Assembly (NCBI RefSeq): GCF_014822185.1
Contig: NZ_QVLR01000106.1
Span: 1-64,000 of the forward strand
Length of the DNA: 64,000 nt
DNA from: Azoarcus sp. Aa7
GTDB taxonomy: Bacteria > Pseudomonadota > Gammaproteobacteria > Burkholderiales > Rhodocyclaceae
Direction of reading: 5' to 3'
Shown here: positions 1 through 8,394 of the stretch, one piece after another
Numbering within the stretch: the stretch's first letter is position 1
Layout of the letters: every line of letters begins with the position of its first letter
The notes under the pieces: model-generated
Told to the model about the DNA's origin: nothing
Seen by the model: the letters and a program-made list of their open reading frames with translations, nothing else
Database searches by the model: none
Program-made: the position numbers and the translations under genes

Positions 1-55
1 CCCCACAGCGGCCGGTCGAGCATTCGCGCATACAGCACGGTATCGGCGGGCGCGG
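1..55. repeat. 55-bp exact inverted copy of 188-242 (probable contig-end artefact)
   Basis: Bases 1-55 are the exact reverse complement of bases 188-242; the match stops at base 56, which does not pair with base 187. The second copy lies inside the reading frame of the EAL protein. The repeat touches the very first base and has a length typical of an assembly k-mer, which suggests a fold-back or graph artefact at a contig end rather than biology. A genuine inverted repeat is possible but less likely. Confidence 0.8.
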
Positions 56-69
56 CCGAAGCACTCGCC

Positions 70-1770
70 GTGGTCGGCTATTCCGCAGCCGATGCAGCGG
101 CCTTGCGGGCATTCGCGCAGACCGTCCCTGCCGGCGCACTCGACGCCGCGTTTGCCGCATGCCTCGAGCGCAATAACGCGCGTCCGCCCGCGCCCGCCGA
201 TACCGTGCTGTATGCGCGAATGCTCGACCGGCCGCTGTGGGGCACGAACGAATGGCTCGAATCGCTCGCCGCAACGTGGCTGGACTGTCAGCAGCACGGG
301 AGCCTGCCGACCGTGCCGGCCACCGCCTGCGCCTGCCTCGTCGAAGCGGTGCGCGCCTCGCTGCATGCCGACGGCCACCCGCCGGGAAGCGCCGACTGCG
401 ACATCGTCGTCGCGACGGCGAAGCTTGCGCAGGCAGTGCAGGCAACGCTGACGACCGCCTCGCTCGCACGGCTCGACCTGCGCCTTGCTGCCGGCGAAGG
501 CGTGGACCCGCTGACCGGTCTGCCCACGCGCACGCAATTCGTGCACACGCTCGAGCGCTGGATGAACCAGCCGGAGCGTAAACCGGTCGGACTGCTGCTC
601 CTGCACGTCACCTGGGGCACGGGCAGCCCGCAGCAGCTCAGCGCACAGCGCGACCGGCTACGCAGGCAGCTCGGCGACGCGATGAGCAGCGCGCTGCGCC
701 CCGGCGACATGCTGTGCTCGATCGCAGACCAGGAATGGGCGCTGATCATGCCCGAACTGCGCAGCACCGGCCAGGTGCAGCTGGCCGCGCGCCGGCTGAT
801 CGAAATCTGCGAACGCTCGCCCGAGCACGGCATCCCGCAACTGCGCGGCGCGATCCATGCCGGTACCGCTTGCGCGCCCGACGACGGTGACACCGCCTAC
901 GATCTCGAGCACGCAGCCCGCGCCGCATTGCTCCGCGCGATCCGCGCCGACATGCCGGTAGTGTGCTTCCACGCCGACATGATCGCGCGCATGGAGCACG
1001 AACTCGACCTCGAGCGCGACATCGCGCGCACGATCGCCCATCCGCCGTTCCAGATCTGGCTGCAGCCGCAGATCCATCTGGGCACCGGCTGCTGCGCGGG
1101 CGCCGAGGCGCTGTTGCGCTGGCGACGCGAGGACGGTGAATGGGTTTCCCCGCCGAAGATCATCGATATCGCCGGCCGTCTGGGCCTGATGCCCGACCTG
1201 TCGCGCTGGATCCTCGGCCAGACGGTGCGCACGCTGTCCGAACTCGATGCGCAGGGCATCGAGATACCCGTGTCGCTCAACCTCGTCGCCGAAGACCTGC
1301 ACGACGAGGACCTGCCCCACCTCGTCGCCCAGACCCTTGCGACCTGGCGCGTTCCCGCAGCCAGCCTGGTGCTGGAGGTCACCGAAGGCGCACTCATTTC
1401 GGATCGCGATCGCGCCGGCCGCGTGATCCAGGCCCTGCGCGCCCTCGGCTGCGGCGTGTCGCTGGACGACTTCGGCACGGGGTTTTCGTCGTTCGCCTAC
1501 ATGCGCGACCTTCCCGTCAGCGAGCTCAAGATCGACCAGCTCTTCGTGCGCGACATGCTGCACTCGAGCCGCGATCACGCGATCGTCGCGACGGTGCAGG
1601 CGCTCGCGCACGGTTTCGGCATGCGCGTGGTGGCCGAAGGGGTCGAGGACCAGCCCACCGCGGACGAGCTCCGCCGCATGGGCTGCGACCTCGCGCAGGG
1701 TTTCCTGTACGCCCGGGCGATGCCGGCGTCGGAGTTCGTGCCCTGGGTGAAGGCACGCAACGCGGACTGA
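70..1770 (+). CDS. GGDEF-like/EAL domain protein, probable c-di-GMP phosphodiesterase (5' end uncertain)
   Basis: From the GTG at 70 the product is 566 residues, but the frame stays open to base 1, so the true start may be missing. Residues 1-140 have no recognised domain. Residues 145-300 resemble a GGDEF domain (DPLTGLPTRTQF at 146-157), but the signature is replaced by ADQEW, so cyclase activity is not expected. The EAL domain (about 315-560) keeps what looks like the full catalytic set: EAL at 346-348, N404, E436, the DDFGTG pair at 466-467, K487, E523 and Q543. The likely role is hydrolysis of c-di-GMP in the cytoplasm, with the GGDEF-like part perhaps sensing GTP. No signal peptide or membrane segment is visible. 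The gene converges on tamA. Confidence 0.85.
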   Translation: MVGYSAADAAALRAFAQTVPAGALDAAFAACLERNNARPPAPADTVLYARMLDRPLWGTNEWLESLAATWLDCQQHGSLPTVPATACACLVEAVRASLHADGHPPGSADCDIVVATAKLAQAVQATLTTASLARLDLRLAAGEGVDPLTGLPTRTQFVHTLERWMNQPERKPVGLLLLHVTWGTGSPQQLSAQRDRLRRQLGDAMSSALRPGDMLCSIADQEWALIMPELRSTGQVQLAARRLIEICERSPEHGIPQLRGAIHAGTACAPDDGDTAYDLEHAARAALLRAIRADMPVVCFHADMIARMEHELDLERDIARTIAHPPFQIWLQPQIHLGTGCCAGAEALLRWRREDGEWVSPPKIIDIAGRLGLMPDLSRWILGQTVRTLSELDAQGIEIPVSLNLVAEDLHDEDLPHLVAQTLATWRVPAASLVLEVTEGALISDRDRAGRVIQALRALGCGVSLDDFGTGFSSFAYMRDLPVSELKIDQLFVRDMLHSSRDHAIVATVQALAHGFGMRVVAEGVEDQPTADELRRMGCDLAQGFLYARAMPASEFVPWVKARNAD

Positions 1771-1789
1771 GCCTGCGCCACGCCCGTCG

Positions 1790-3559
1790 TCAGAACGCGA
1801 TCGCGATGCCGAAATGCAGGCGCAGGCGCCGCTCCGCCTGCCCCCACGCGAGGTCGAGGGCGAGCGGTCCGGCCGGGCTCTTCCAGCGCGCGCCGACACC
1901 GTAGCCCTTCTTCAGCTCGAAAATGTCGCGGTCGTCCGCCGCATCGCCCGCGTCGATGAAGGCCGCCGCACCCCACTGCGGCCGGAACCAATGCACGTAT
2001 TCGGCGCTCGCCGTCGCGAGGTAGCGCCCGCCGACGATCGCATCCGCCTCCTGCACGCCGAGGCTCTGGTAGGCATAGCCACGCACGGTCTGGGTGCCGC
2101 CGGTGCGGAAGAGGAAGTCCTGCGGCACGCCGTCGCGACTCTTCGCCAGAGTGGCGCCGCCCTCCGCGCGCAGGATCAGCACGTCGCGCACGGCCACCGG
2201 CACATAGCGCACGTAGCGACCGTACAGGCGCACGAAGTTCTGGTCCGACAGCAAGGCGCGCGAGCCGCCGCCGATCTCGAGCTGCAGCACGTCGCCGCGA
2301 CGGGGATCGAGCGCGTCGTCGACCATGCGCCGCGTCCATGACCAGTTCAGCGTCAGCGCTTTGCGCCGCGTCGTGTCGCCGCCGTCGAGCTTGCGCTCCT
2401 CCTGCTGCATGCGCAGCGCGAGCCGCGTGTCTATCGTGCCCCCGGCGATCGCACGGGTGTTGGTACGCGCCACCCCGACCGCCTGCGTCGTCAGCGTGAG
2501 CCCCTCGACGGTGCTGCGTTCGGCCGCGGCGCCGACGCTGTCGCGATGGCCCGCTGCCGCGGGCGGCAGGAACACGTCGGCAAACAGCGACTGGCGCAGC
2601 TGCTCCACGCGCAGGGCGCTGGCGAGCTCCCAGCCATGGCCGAACAGGTTCACGTCGCGCCAGCTGACCTCGCCGCGGAAACCGGTATTGCTCGAATAAC
2701 CGGCACCGAAACCGAGCTGGCGCGAGCGCGCCTCGGAAACCTGCACGCGCACCGGCACTGCCGCGGCGAGGGCCGGGTCGCGCTCGATGTCGACAACGAC
2801 CGATGCGAACTGCGGCACGTTCTGCAGGGTACCCTGCAGCGCCAGCAGCTCGTCCTGATTGAAGGGACGCCCGGGCTGCAGCCTGCTGAAACGCTCGACG
2901 AGATCGGCCGGGAGATTCTTCAGCCCGGACACTTCGATGGGGCCGAGGAAGAAGGGCGGGCCGGAATCGACCGTCACCGCCAGGCGCACGGTCGACGCAT
3001 CGGGATCGACCTCGGCGCGGCTGTCGGCAATCCGGGCCGCCGCGTAGTCGCGCGAGGCGACCTCGTCGAGCAGACGCCGCTTGGCATCGTCCCAGGCCGA
3101 CTGGCGGAACACCTGCCCGGCGGCGAGCGACCAGGCATTGCGGAGCTGCGCACGCCGCGCCACGAGCGCCTCGCCTTCGCCGCCCAACGCACCTTCGAAC
3201 TGCACATCCACCGCGACGACCTTCGCCGGCACGCCCGGCACGACGGTGAGCTTCCAGTCGTCCTCGTCCTCGCGCTCCAGCCGCACTTCGGGCGAGAAAT
3301 AGCCCTCGGTCGCGAGCAGCTCGGCCGCTTCGCGCCGCGCACGGCGCGCGAGCGCGACGCGGTCGGCACGCTCGGCGGGCAGGATCTGGTCGCTGCGGTT
3401 GAGGATGCGCAGGTGCCGCTCGAGCAGCGGACGCACGCTCTCGGGCGCGTCGAGTTGCACGCGCAGGGGCTGCTGCGCGGCGGCGAGCGGCGGCAGCACG
3501 GCAAGGCACAGCGCGGCGAGCACGCGCACGCCGGACGCTCGGACGCGACGGACGGTCAT
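1790..3559 (-). CDS. tamA: TamA-type outer-membrane protein (Omp85 family)
   Basis: Outer-membrane beta-barrel of the BamA/TamA family; TamA works with inner-membrane TamB in moving proteins or lipids to the outer membrane. An in-frame ATG ten codons further upstream is open, but the ATG at 3559 gives a proper signal peptide (basic start, VRVLAALCLAVLPPLAAA, cleavage near AAAQQ), so I chose it; length is then 589 residues. POTRA-like repeats fill roughly residues 25-260 and the C-terminal half is barrel, with the family-typical PAGPLALDLAWG stretch near the end and a terminal aromatic residue (IAIAF). Usually tamB follows tamA; here the next gene is a convergent EAL gene, so no tamB is adjacent. 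Confidence 0.88.
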   Translation of the reverse strand: MTVRRVRASGVRVLAALCLAVLPPLAAAQQPLRVQLDAPESVRPLLERHLRILNRSDQILPAERADRVALARRARREAAELLATEGYFSPEVRLEREDEDDWKLTVVPGVPAKVVAVDVQFEGALGGEGEALVARRAQLRNAWSLAAGQVFRQSAWDDAKRRLLDEVASRDYAAARIADSRAEVDPDASTVRLAVTVDSGPPFFLGPIEVSGLKNLPADLVERFSRLQPGRPFNQDELLALQGTLQNVPQFASVVVDIERDPALAAAVPVRVQVSEARSRQLGFGAGYSSNTGFRGEVSWRDVNLFGHGWELASALRVEQLRQSLFADVFLPPAAAGHRDSVGAAAERSTVEGLTLTTQAVGVARTNTRAIAGGTIDTRLALRMQQEERKLDGGDTTRRKALTLNWSWTRRMVDDALDPRRGDVLQLEIGGGSRALLSDQNFVRLYGRYVRYVPVAVRDVLILRAEGGATLAKSRDGVPQDFLFRTGGTQTVRGYAYQSLGVQEADAIVGGRYLATASAEYVHWFRPQWGAAAFIDAGDAADDRDIFELKKGYGVGARWKSPAGPLALDLAWGQAERRLRLHFGIAIAF

Positions 3560-3626
3560 GGCCGGATTGTACCGGCCACGGCCGCGCAACGGCGTCCCGC
3601 GCGGGCGCCGTTGCGCTACGTCGTCC

Positions 3627-6600
3627 TCAGTTGCCCATGGCCATCAGGCTCGCATTGCCGCCTGCCGCCGCGGTGTTGATGCTCAGCGTGCGCTCGGCCA
3701 CCAGTCGGCCGAGGTCGTACTCCGGTTGCGGACGCACCAGCGACAGGATCGGACCGTCGCGGCGCGCGAGGCGCACGCGCCACTCGTCCGCCGCCCCCTC
3801 TTCGCCCTCGAACAGCAGCGCCCCGAACGCGCCGTCGAACCACTTCGCGTCGATGCGCACGCACCGGGCGATCTCGGCCGGCAGGGCCGCCAAGAACTTG
3901 CGCGCGAGTGCATCGTCGCCCAGCACGAGGCCGTTGCCGGTCGCGAGGGCTGCCATCAGCTGATGGAAGTAACCCGCCATCGAGCCCGCAACCGCCGCGA
4001 CCGTACCGCGCGGCCTGAAGCTCAGGCTGTTGTCCTCGCCGGTCGGCCCCGGCAGCGCGAGCCGCAGGTTGGCGAGGTGATGGCTGCGGTAGGCCTCGGC
4101 GCGCAGGCGCAGCGCCATCGTGTCGTCGCCCTCGACGAGCGCGCGGCCCGCCTCGTCGACCCACGCGGCGAAGCGCTCGAAGAGCTCCGGCACAGCCGTT
4201 GCCGTCGCGAACTCCGCGCCCGCGCTGCGACGCAGCAGGCGATGCAGGTACAGCGGCCCGCCCGCCTTCGGCCCCGTGCCCGAGCGGCCCTCGCCGCCGA
4301 AGGGCTGCACGCCGACGACCGCGCCGATCATGTTGCGATTGACGTAGATGTTGCCGACATGCGCACGCGCGACGACGTCATTGATGGTCTCGTCGATGCG
4401 CGAATGGATGCCCAGCGTCAGGCCGTAGCCGGTCGCATTCACCTCGTCGACGACGCGCATCAGCTCATGCGCCGGGAAGCGCAGCACGTGCAGCACCGGG
4501 CCGAAGACCTCGCGTTTGAGCCGGGACAGCGAACGGATCTCGATCATCGTCGGCGGCACGAAGGTGCCCTTCGCACACGCCTCGGGCACCGGCAGCTGGA
4601 ACAGCTTCGCGCCGTCCTTGCGCATCGCCTCGATGTGCGCGAGCAGCCCGGCCTGCGCCTCGGCGTCGATCACCGGGCCGATGTCCGAACGCACGTCGGC
4701 GGTGTTGCCGACCGTCAGCTCGCGCACGGCCCCCGCTATCATCTCGATCACGCGGTCCGCGATGTCCTCCTGCAGGCACAGCACGCGCAGGGCCGAGCAA
4801 CGCTGGCCGGCCGAATCGAAGCTCGACGCGATCACGTCGCCGACGACCTGCTCGGGCAGCGCCGTCGAATCGACGATCATCGCGTTCTGCCCGCCGGTCT
4901 CGGCGATCAGCGGCACATCGCCACCACGCTCGGCGAGCGTGCGGTTGATGATCATCGCGACCTCGGTCGAACCGGTGAACATCACGCCGCGCACACGCGC
5001 ATCGCGCACCAGCGCCGCACCGACGACCTCGCCGCGGCCGGGCAAGAGTTGCACGATCGCATCCGGGACGCCCGCCTCGCGGAACAGGCGCACCGCCCAC
5101 GCGGCGATCAACGGCGTCTGCTCGGCCGGCTTCGCCAGTACCGGATTGCCGGCCACGAGCGCCGCGGCGACCTGCCCGGCGAAGATCGCCAGCGGGAAGT
5201 TCCACGGGCTGATGCACAGCACCGGCCCCAGCGGCAGGTGCTGGGCGTTGTCCAGCTCGCGCGCCTGCTGCGCGTAGTAGCGGCAGAAATCCACCGCCTC
5301 GCGCAGTTCGGCGATCGCGTTCGACCATGACTTGCCGGCCTCGCGCACCGCGAGCGCGATCAGCGCCGCCCCGTCGCGTTCGAGGAGATCCGCCGTGCGT
5401 TCGAGGCACTCGGCACGCTGCACCGGCAGACGCGCCGCCCAGTCGTGCGCGGCCGCCTCGGCGGCGCGCAGCGCCGCCTCGACCTCGGCCAGATCGGCTT
5501 CGATGACTTCCCCGACTACGTCCTCGAGATCGGCGGGATTGCGCACCGGCTGCGGCGAACCTTCTATGACGAGACCGGCCACCAGCGGCCCGGCCGAATG
5601 GCGCTGCCTGCTGCTCTGCACCAGCGCAGCGGCGATCGCGGAGCGCACGGGCTCGCTCGACAGGTCGAAGCCCTGCGAATTGCGCCGCCCCTGTCCGTAC
5701 AGGTCCTTCGGCAGCGGAATGCGCGGATGCGGCGAGCCGGCGAGCGGCTCGGCGAGCGCGACCGGGTCGCGCACGAGCTCCTCGACCGGCACGTTCTCAT
5801 CCACGATCAGGTTCACGAAGCTGGTGTTGGCGCCGTTTTCCAGCAGACGGCGCACCAGGTAGGCGAGCAGCGTCTCGTGGCTGCCCACCGGCGCATAGAT
5901 GCGCACCATGCGGCGCAACGCCGGGTCGCCGACGATCTGGTCGTACAGCGGCTCGCCCATGCCGTGCAGGCACTGGAACTCGTACTCGCCGTTGCGGTAG
6001 TCGCCCTCGGCCATGTGCATGATGGAGGCCATCGAGTGCGCGTTGTGGGTCGCGAACTGCGGATAGATCACATCGCGCGCGGCCAGCAGCCGTTTCGCAC
6101 ACGCAAGGTAGGACACGTCCGTGTACACCTTGCGCGTATAGACCGGATAGCCCTCCAGCCCGTCGATCTGCGCACGCTTGATCTCGGCATCCCAGTAGGC
6201 GCCCTTCACGAGGCGCACCATCAGGCGGCGCTGGTTGCGGCGGGCGAGGTCGACGATCCAGTCGATCGCGAAGGGGGCGCGCTTCTGGTAGGCCTGCACG
6301 ACGAAGCCGATACCGTCCCAGCCGGCGAGATCCTTGTCCTCCACCAGCGCTTCGAGCAGGTCCAGCGAGATGTCCAGCCGGTCGGCCTCCTCGGCGTCGA
6401 TGTTGAGGCCGATGTCGTAGCCGCGCGCCAGTTCGCACAGCTGCTTGAGTTTCGGCAGCAGCTCGCCCAGCACGCGCTCACGCTGCGCCCAGTTGTAGCG
6501 CGGATGCAGCGCCGAAAGCTTCACCGAGATGCCGTTGCCGTCGACCACGCCGCGCTTGGCGGAGCCGTTGCCGATCGCATGGATCGCGTGTTCGTAATCC

Positions 6601-7286
6601 TTGTAGTAGCGGTCGGCGTCCGCCGCGGTCATCGCCGCCTCGCCGAGCATGTCGAAGGAGTAGCGGTAGCCGCGCGTCTCGCGCTCTGCACCGCGCTCCA
6701 GAGCTTCCTCGATCGTGCGTCCGGTGACGAACTGTTCACCCAGCAGGCGCATCGCGAGGTCCATGCCCTTGCGGATCAGCGGCTCCCCGCCGCGCGTCAG
6801 CAGCTTGGACAGCGCGCTGGCGAGCCCCTCCTCGCTACGCGTCGCCACCAGCCGCCCGGTGATCAGCAGCCCCCAGGTCGCCGCATTCACGAACAGCGAC
6901 GGGCTCTGGCCGAGGTGGGCCCCCCAGTCGCCGCGCGACAGCTTGTCGCGGATCAGGCGGTCGGCCGTGGCCTTGTCGGGCACGCGCAGCAGCGCCTCGG
7001 CCAGGCACATCAGCGCGACGCCTTCCTGGCTCGACAGCGAGAACTCCTTCATCAGGGCATCGACGCCGCTCGACCGCGCGCGCTTCGAGCGCAGGCCGAC
7101 GACGAGTTGGCGCGCAAGGTCATGGATGCGCCGCTGCATGGTGGGGTCGACGCGGGCGGCCTCGACGAGCGGCGGCACACATTGCGGCTCGGGGCTGCGG
7201 CAGGCGTCGAAAATCAGCCGGCGCAGTTCCGGACGCGCTTCGGCGGGGATGGCGGCGAGGAGGTCAGGATTGTTCTGGGTGCTCAT
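3627..7286 (-). CDS. putA: Bifunctional proline dehydrogenase / glutamate-semialdehyde dehydrogenase PutA
   Basis: Oxidises proline to glutamate in two steps: an FAD proline dehydrogenase feeding the quinone pool, then an NAD-linked aldehyde dehydrogenase. The protein has 1219 residues. The N-terminus begins with the helical arm region and lacks the ribbon-helix-helix DNA-binding domain of the E. coli enzyme, so it should not repress its own gene. The proline dehydrogenase barrel is seen in RLVKGAYWD and ATHNAHSMASI. The aldehyde dehydrogenase part shows PWNFPLAIFAGQ, FTGSTEVA, ETGGQNAMIVD and the catalytic cysteine in SAGQRCSALRVL. About 180 residues follow as the extra C-terminal domain of long PutA forms. 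A divergent Lrp-type gene at 7473 is the probable regulator. Confidence 0.97.
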   Translation of the reverse strand: MSTQNNPDLLAAIPAEARPELRRLIFDACRSPEPQCVPPLVEAARVDPTMQRRIHDLARQLVVGLRSKRARSSGVDALMKEFSLSSQEGVALMCLAEALLRVPDKATADRLIRDKLSRGDWGAHLGQSPSLFVNAATWGLLITGRLVATRSEEGLASALSKLLTRGGEPLIRKGMDLAMRLLGEQFVTGRTIEEALERGAERETRGYRYSFDMLGEAAMTAADADRYYKDYEHAIHAIGNGSAKRGVVDGNGISVKLSALHPRYNWAQRERVLGELLPKLKQLCELARGYDIGLNIDAEEADRLDISLDLLEALVEDKDLAGWDGIGFVVQAYQKRAPFAIDWIVDLARRNQRRLMVRLVKGAYWDAEIKRAQIDGLEGYPVYTRKVYTDVSYLACAKRLLAARDVIYPQFATHNAHSMASIMHMAEGDYRNGEYEFQCLHGMGEPLYDQIVGDPALRRMVRIYAPVGSHETLLAYLVRRLLENGANTSFVNLIVDENVPVEELVRDPVALAEPLAGSPHPRIPLPKDLYGQGRRNSQGFDLSSEPVRSAIAAALVQSSRQRHSAGPLVAGLVIEGSPQPVRNPADLEDVVGEVIEADLAEVEAALRAAEAAAHDWAARLPVQRAECLERTADLLERDGAALIALAVREAGKSWSNAIAELREAVDFCRYYAQQARELDNAQHLPLGPVLCISPWNFPLAIFAGQVAAALVAGNPVLAKPAEQTPLIAAWAVRLFREAGVPDAIVQLLPGRGEVVGAALVRDARVRGVMFTGSTEVAMIINRTLAERGGDVPLIAETGGQNAMIVDSTALPEQVVGDVIASSFDSAGQRCSALRVLCLQEDIADRVIEMIAGAVRELTVGNTADVRSDIGPVIDAEAQAGLLAHIEAMRKDGAKLFQLPVPEACAKGTFVPPTMIEIRSLSRLKREVFGPVLHVLRFPAHELMRVVDEVNATGYGLTLGIHSRIDETINDVVARAHVGNIYVNRNMIGAVVGVQPFGGEGRSGTGPKAGGPLYLHRLLRRSAGAEFATATAVPELFERFAAWVDEAGRALVEGDDTMALRLRAEAYRSHHLANLRLALPGPTGEDNSLSFRPRGTVAAVAGSMAGYFHQLMAALATGNGLVLGDDALARKFLAALPAEIARCVRIDAKWFDGAFGALLFEGEEGAADEWRVRLARRDGPILSLVRPQPEYDLGRLVAERTLSINTAAAGGNASLMAMGN

Positions 7287-7388
7287 GAGGAATTACTCCG
7301 CAAAGGATTCCCGGCGGGGTCTCCACCCACCGGCCCGGACAGGCTTACTCGCCCGTCGAAAACCCGATTCTTCACCCAACATCCTAGT

Positions 7389-7423
7389 TTATGGCTCCGA
7401 AATTCGCTTCCAATAAGCCATAA
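7389..7423. promoter_or_regulatory. Inverted repeat in the putA/lrp divergent promoter region
   Basis: The 186-bp gap between the divergent starts of putA (7286) and the Lrp-type gene (7473) holds an AT-rich dyad: TTATGGCT at 7389-7396 and AGCCATAA at 7416-7423, 19 bp apart. It is the most AT-rich stretch nearby. An operator for the Lrp-type protein is an inference from position and symmetry. Confidence 0.45.
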
Positions 7424-7472
7424 TTCCTGTCGCACTCACATTTTTCAGACGAATCACCTGCAGGCAAACGGA

Positions 7473-7952
7473 ATGGACCGCATCGATCTCAAGATTCTCG
7501 CCGAACTCCAGAAGGATGCCCGCCTGTCATTCGTCGAGCTCGCGCGCCGGGTCGGCCTGAGCAAGACGCCGTGCGCCGAGCGGGTGCGCAAGCTGGAGGA
7601 AAGCGGCGTCATCCGCGGCTACCACGCGGACCTCGACCCGGTGGCGATGGACCGCTCGCACGTGGTGATCGTGCAGGTGCTGCTGAGCGGCACGACCGCG
7701 CACGAACTGAAGCTCTTCAACGAGGCCGTGCAGCGTATCCCCGAGATCCAGACCTGCCAGATGATCGCGGGCGATTTCGACTACCTGCTGACGGTGCGCA
7801 CGCGCGACATCCAGACCTATCGTAGCGTGCTGGGCGAGAAGATCTCTGAGCTGCCGTGCGTCAAGCAGACGCACACCTACGTCGTCATGGAAGTCGTGAA
7901 GGACGAGAAGACGATAGAGATTCGGACGGGCGAGGGGCGACGGTCGGTTTAG
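7473..7952 (+). CDS. Lrp/AsnC family transcriptional regulator (probable regulator of putA)
   Basis: A 159-residue protein of the Lrp/AsnC family. It begins with the canonical MDRIDLKILAELQKDARLS, then a winged helix-turn-helix (FVELARRVGLSKTPCAERVRKL, about 20-45), then the RAM ligand-binding domain (about 65-150, VQVLLSG and MIAGDFDYLLTV). The frame is open far upstream but that part is antisense to putA; the ATG at 7473 gives the family N-terminus. Lrp-type activators next to putA (PutR, BkdR type) usually respond to proline or a related amino acid. The divergent arrangement makes that role likely here, though the ligand cannot be read from sequence. Confidence 0.93.
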   Translation: MDRIDLKILAELQKDARLSFVELARRVGLSKTPCAERVRKLEESGVIRGYHADLDPVAMDRSHVVIVQVLLSGTTAHELKLFNEAVQRIPEIQTCQMIAGDFDYLLTVRTRDIQTYRSVLGEKISELPCVKQTHTYVVMEVVKDEKTIEIRTGEGRRSV

Positions 7953-8394
7953 TGGCTTGCCGGCCGAACGGGCCTCATCGCCGGCTTGGTCCGTGCCTGC
8001 GTGAACGTCCCCGCGGTCCGGTGCCCTCTGCCGGGCAGGCGCTCGCGGCCTTCGGCTTCCCGGTCCGATACGGTCTGCGGGGGCGGCGACGCAAACTCGG
8101 GCGCGTTGCGCCCTCAGACATGCGTCGCCTTGTTTCCCCCGCAGACCGCATCGGACCGGCGCTCACGGACAGCCCGGCAGAGGGCACCGGACCGCCTGGC
8201 GTCAGAACGGGTGGGCGAATATCGAGGCCGATGGGATGGTACGAATTTCCGCCCGTGCGCGGGCCGGGGGCGGCTCCGGGCTGTCCGCGAGTGCCGTCGC
8301 GGCAGGCGTTGCGGGAGGAGAAGGCCACGAGCGCCTGCCCGGAGCCGCCCCCGGACCGCGCACGGGCGGGGCGCCCCGGAACGGGGCGCCCAAT
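7953..8394. repeat. 442-bp gap between lrp and fbp made of large inverted repeats
   Basis: No credible gene is present. Three dyads fill the space. The first is nested: 22-bp perfect arms at 8015-8036 and 8172-8193, then 23-bp arms with one mismatch at 8061-8083 and 8136-8158, then GGCGACGCA (8085-8093) with its complement at 8121-8129, with GGGCGC-GTT-GCGCCC (8099-8113) at the tip. The second has 31-bp arms with one mismatch at 8251-8281 and 8337-8367. The third is a short hairpin at 8369-8391. The flanking genes are convergent. The structure could act as a two-way termination zone or be a palindromic repeat element. Confidence 0.75.
8369..8391 (-). terminator. Terminator-like hairpin just after fbp
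   Basis: A perfect 10-bp stem (8369-8378 with 8382-8391) closes a 3-base loop, three bases beyond the fbp stop codon. No T-run follows on the minus strand, so it may stabilise the mRNA end or work with the larger dyads rather than act as a classic intrinsic terminator. Confidence 0.45.

Noticed and set aside
5445-7472. Extension of the Lrp-type frame upstream to 5445
   Set aside because: It is antisense to putA and Arg/His-rich as expected for a shadow frame; the Lrp family begins at 7473.
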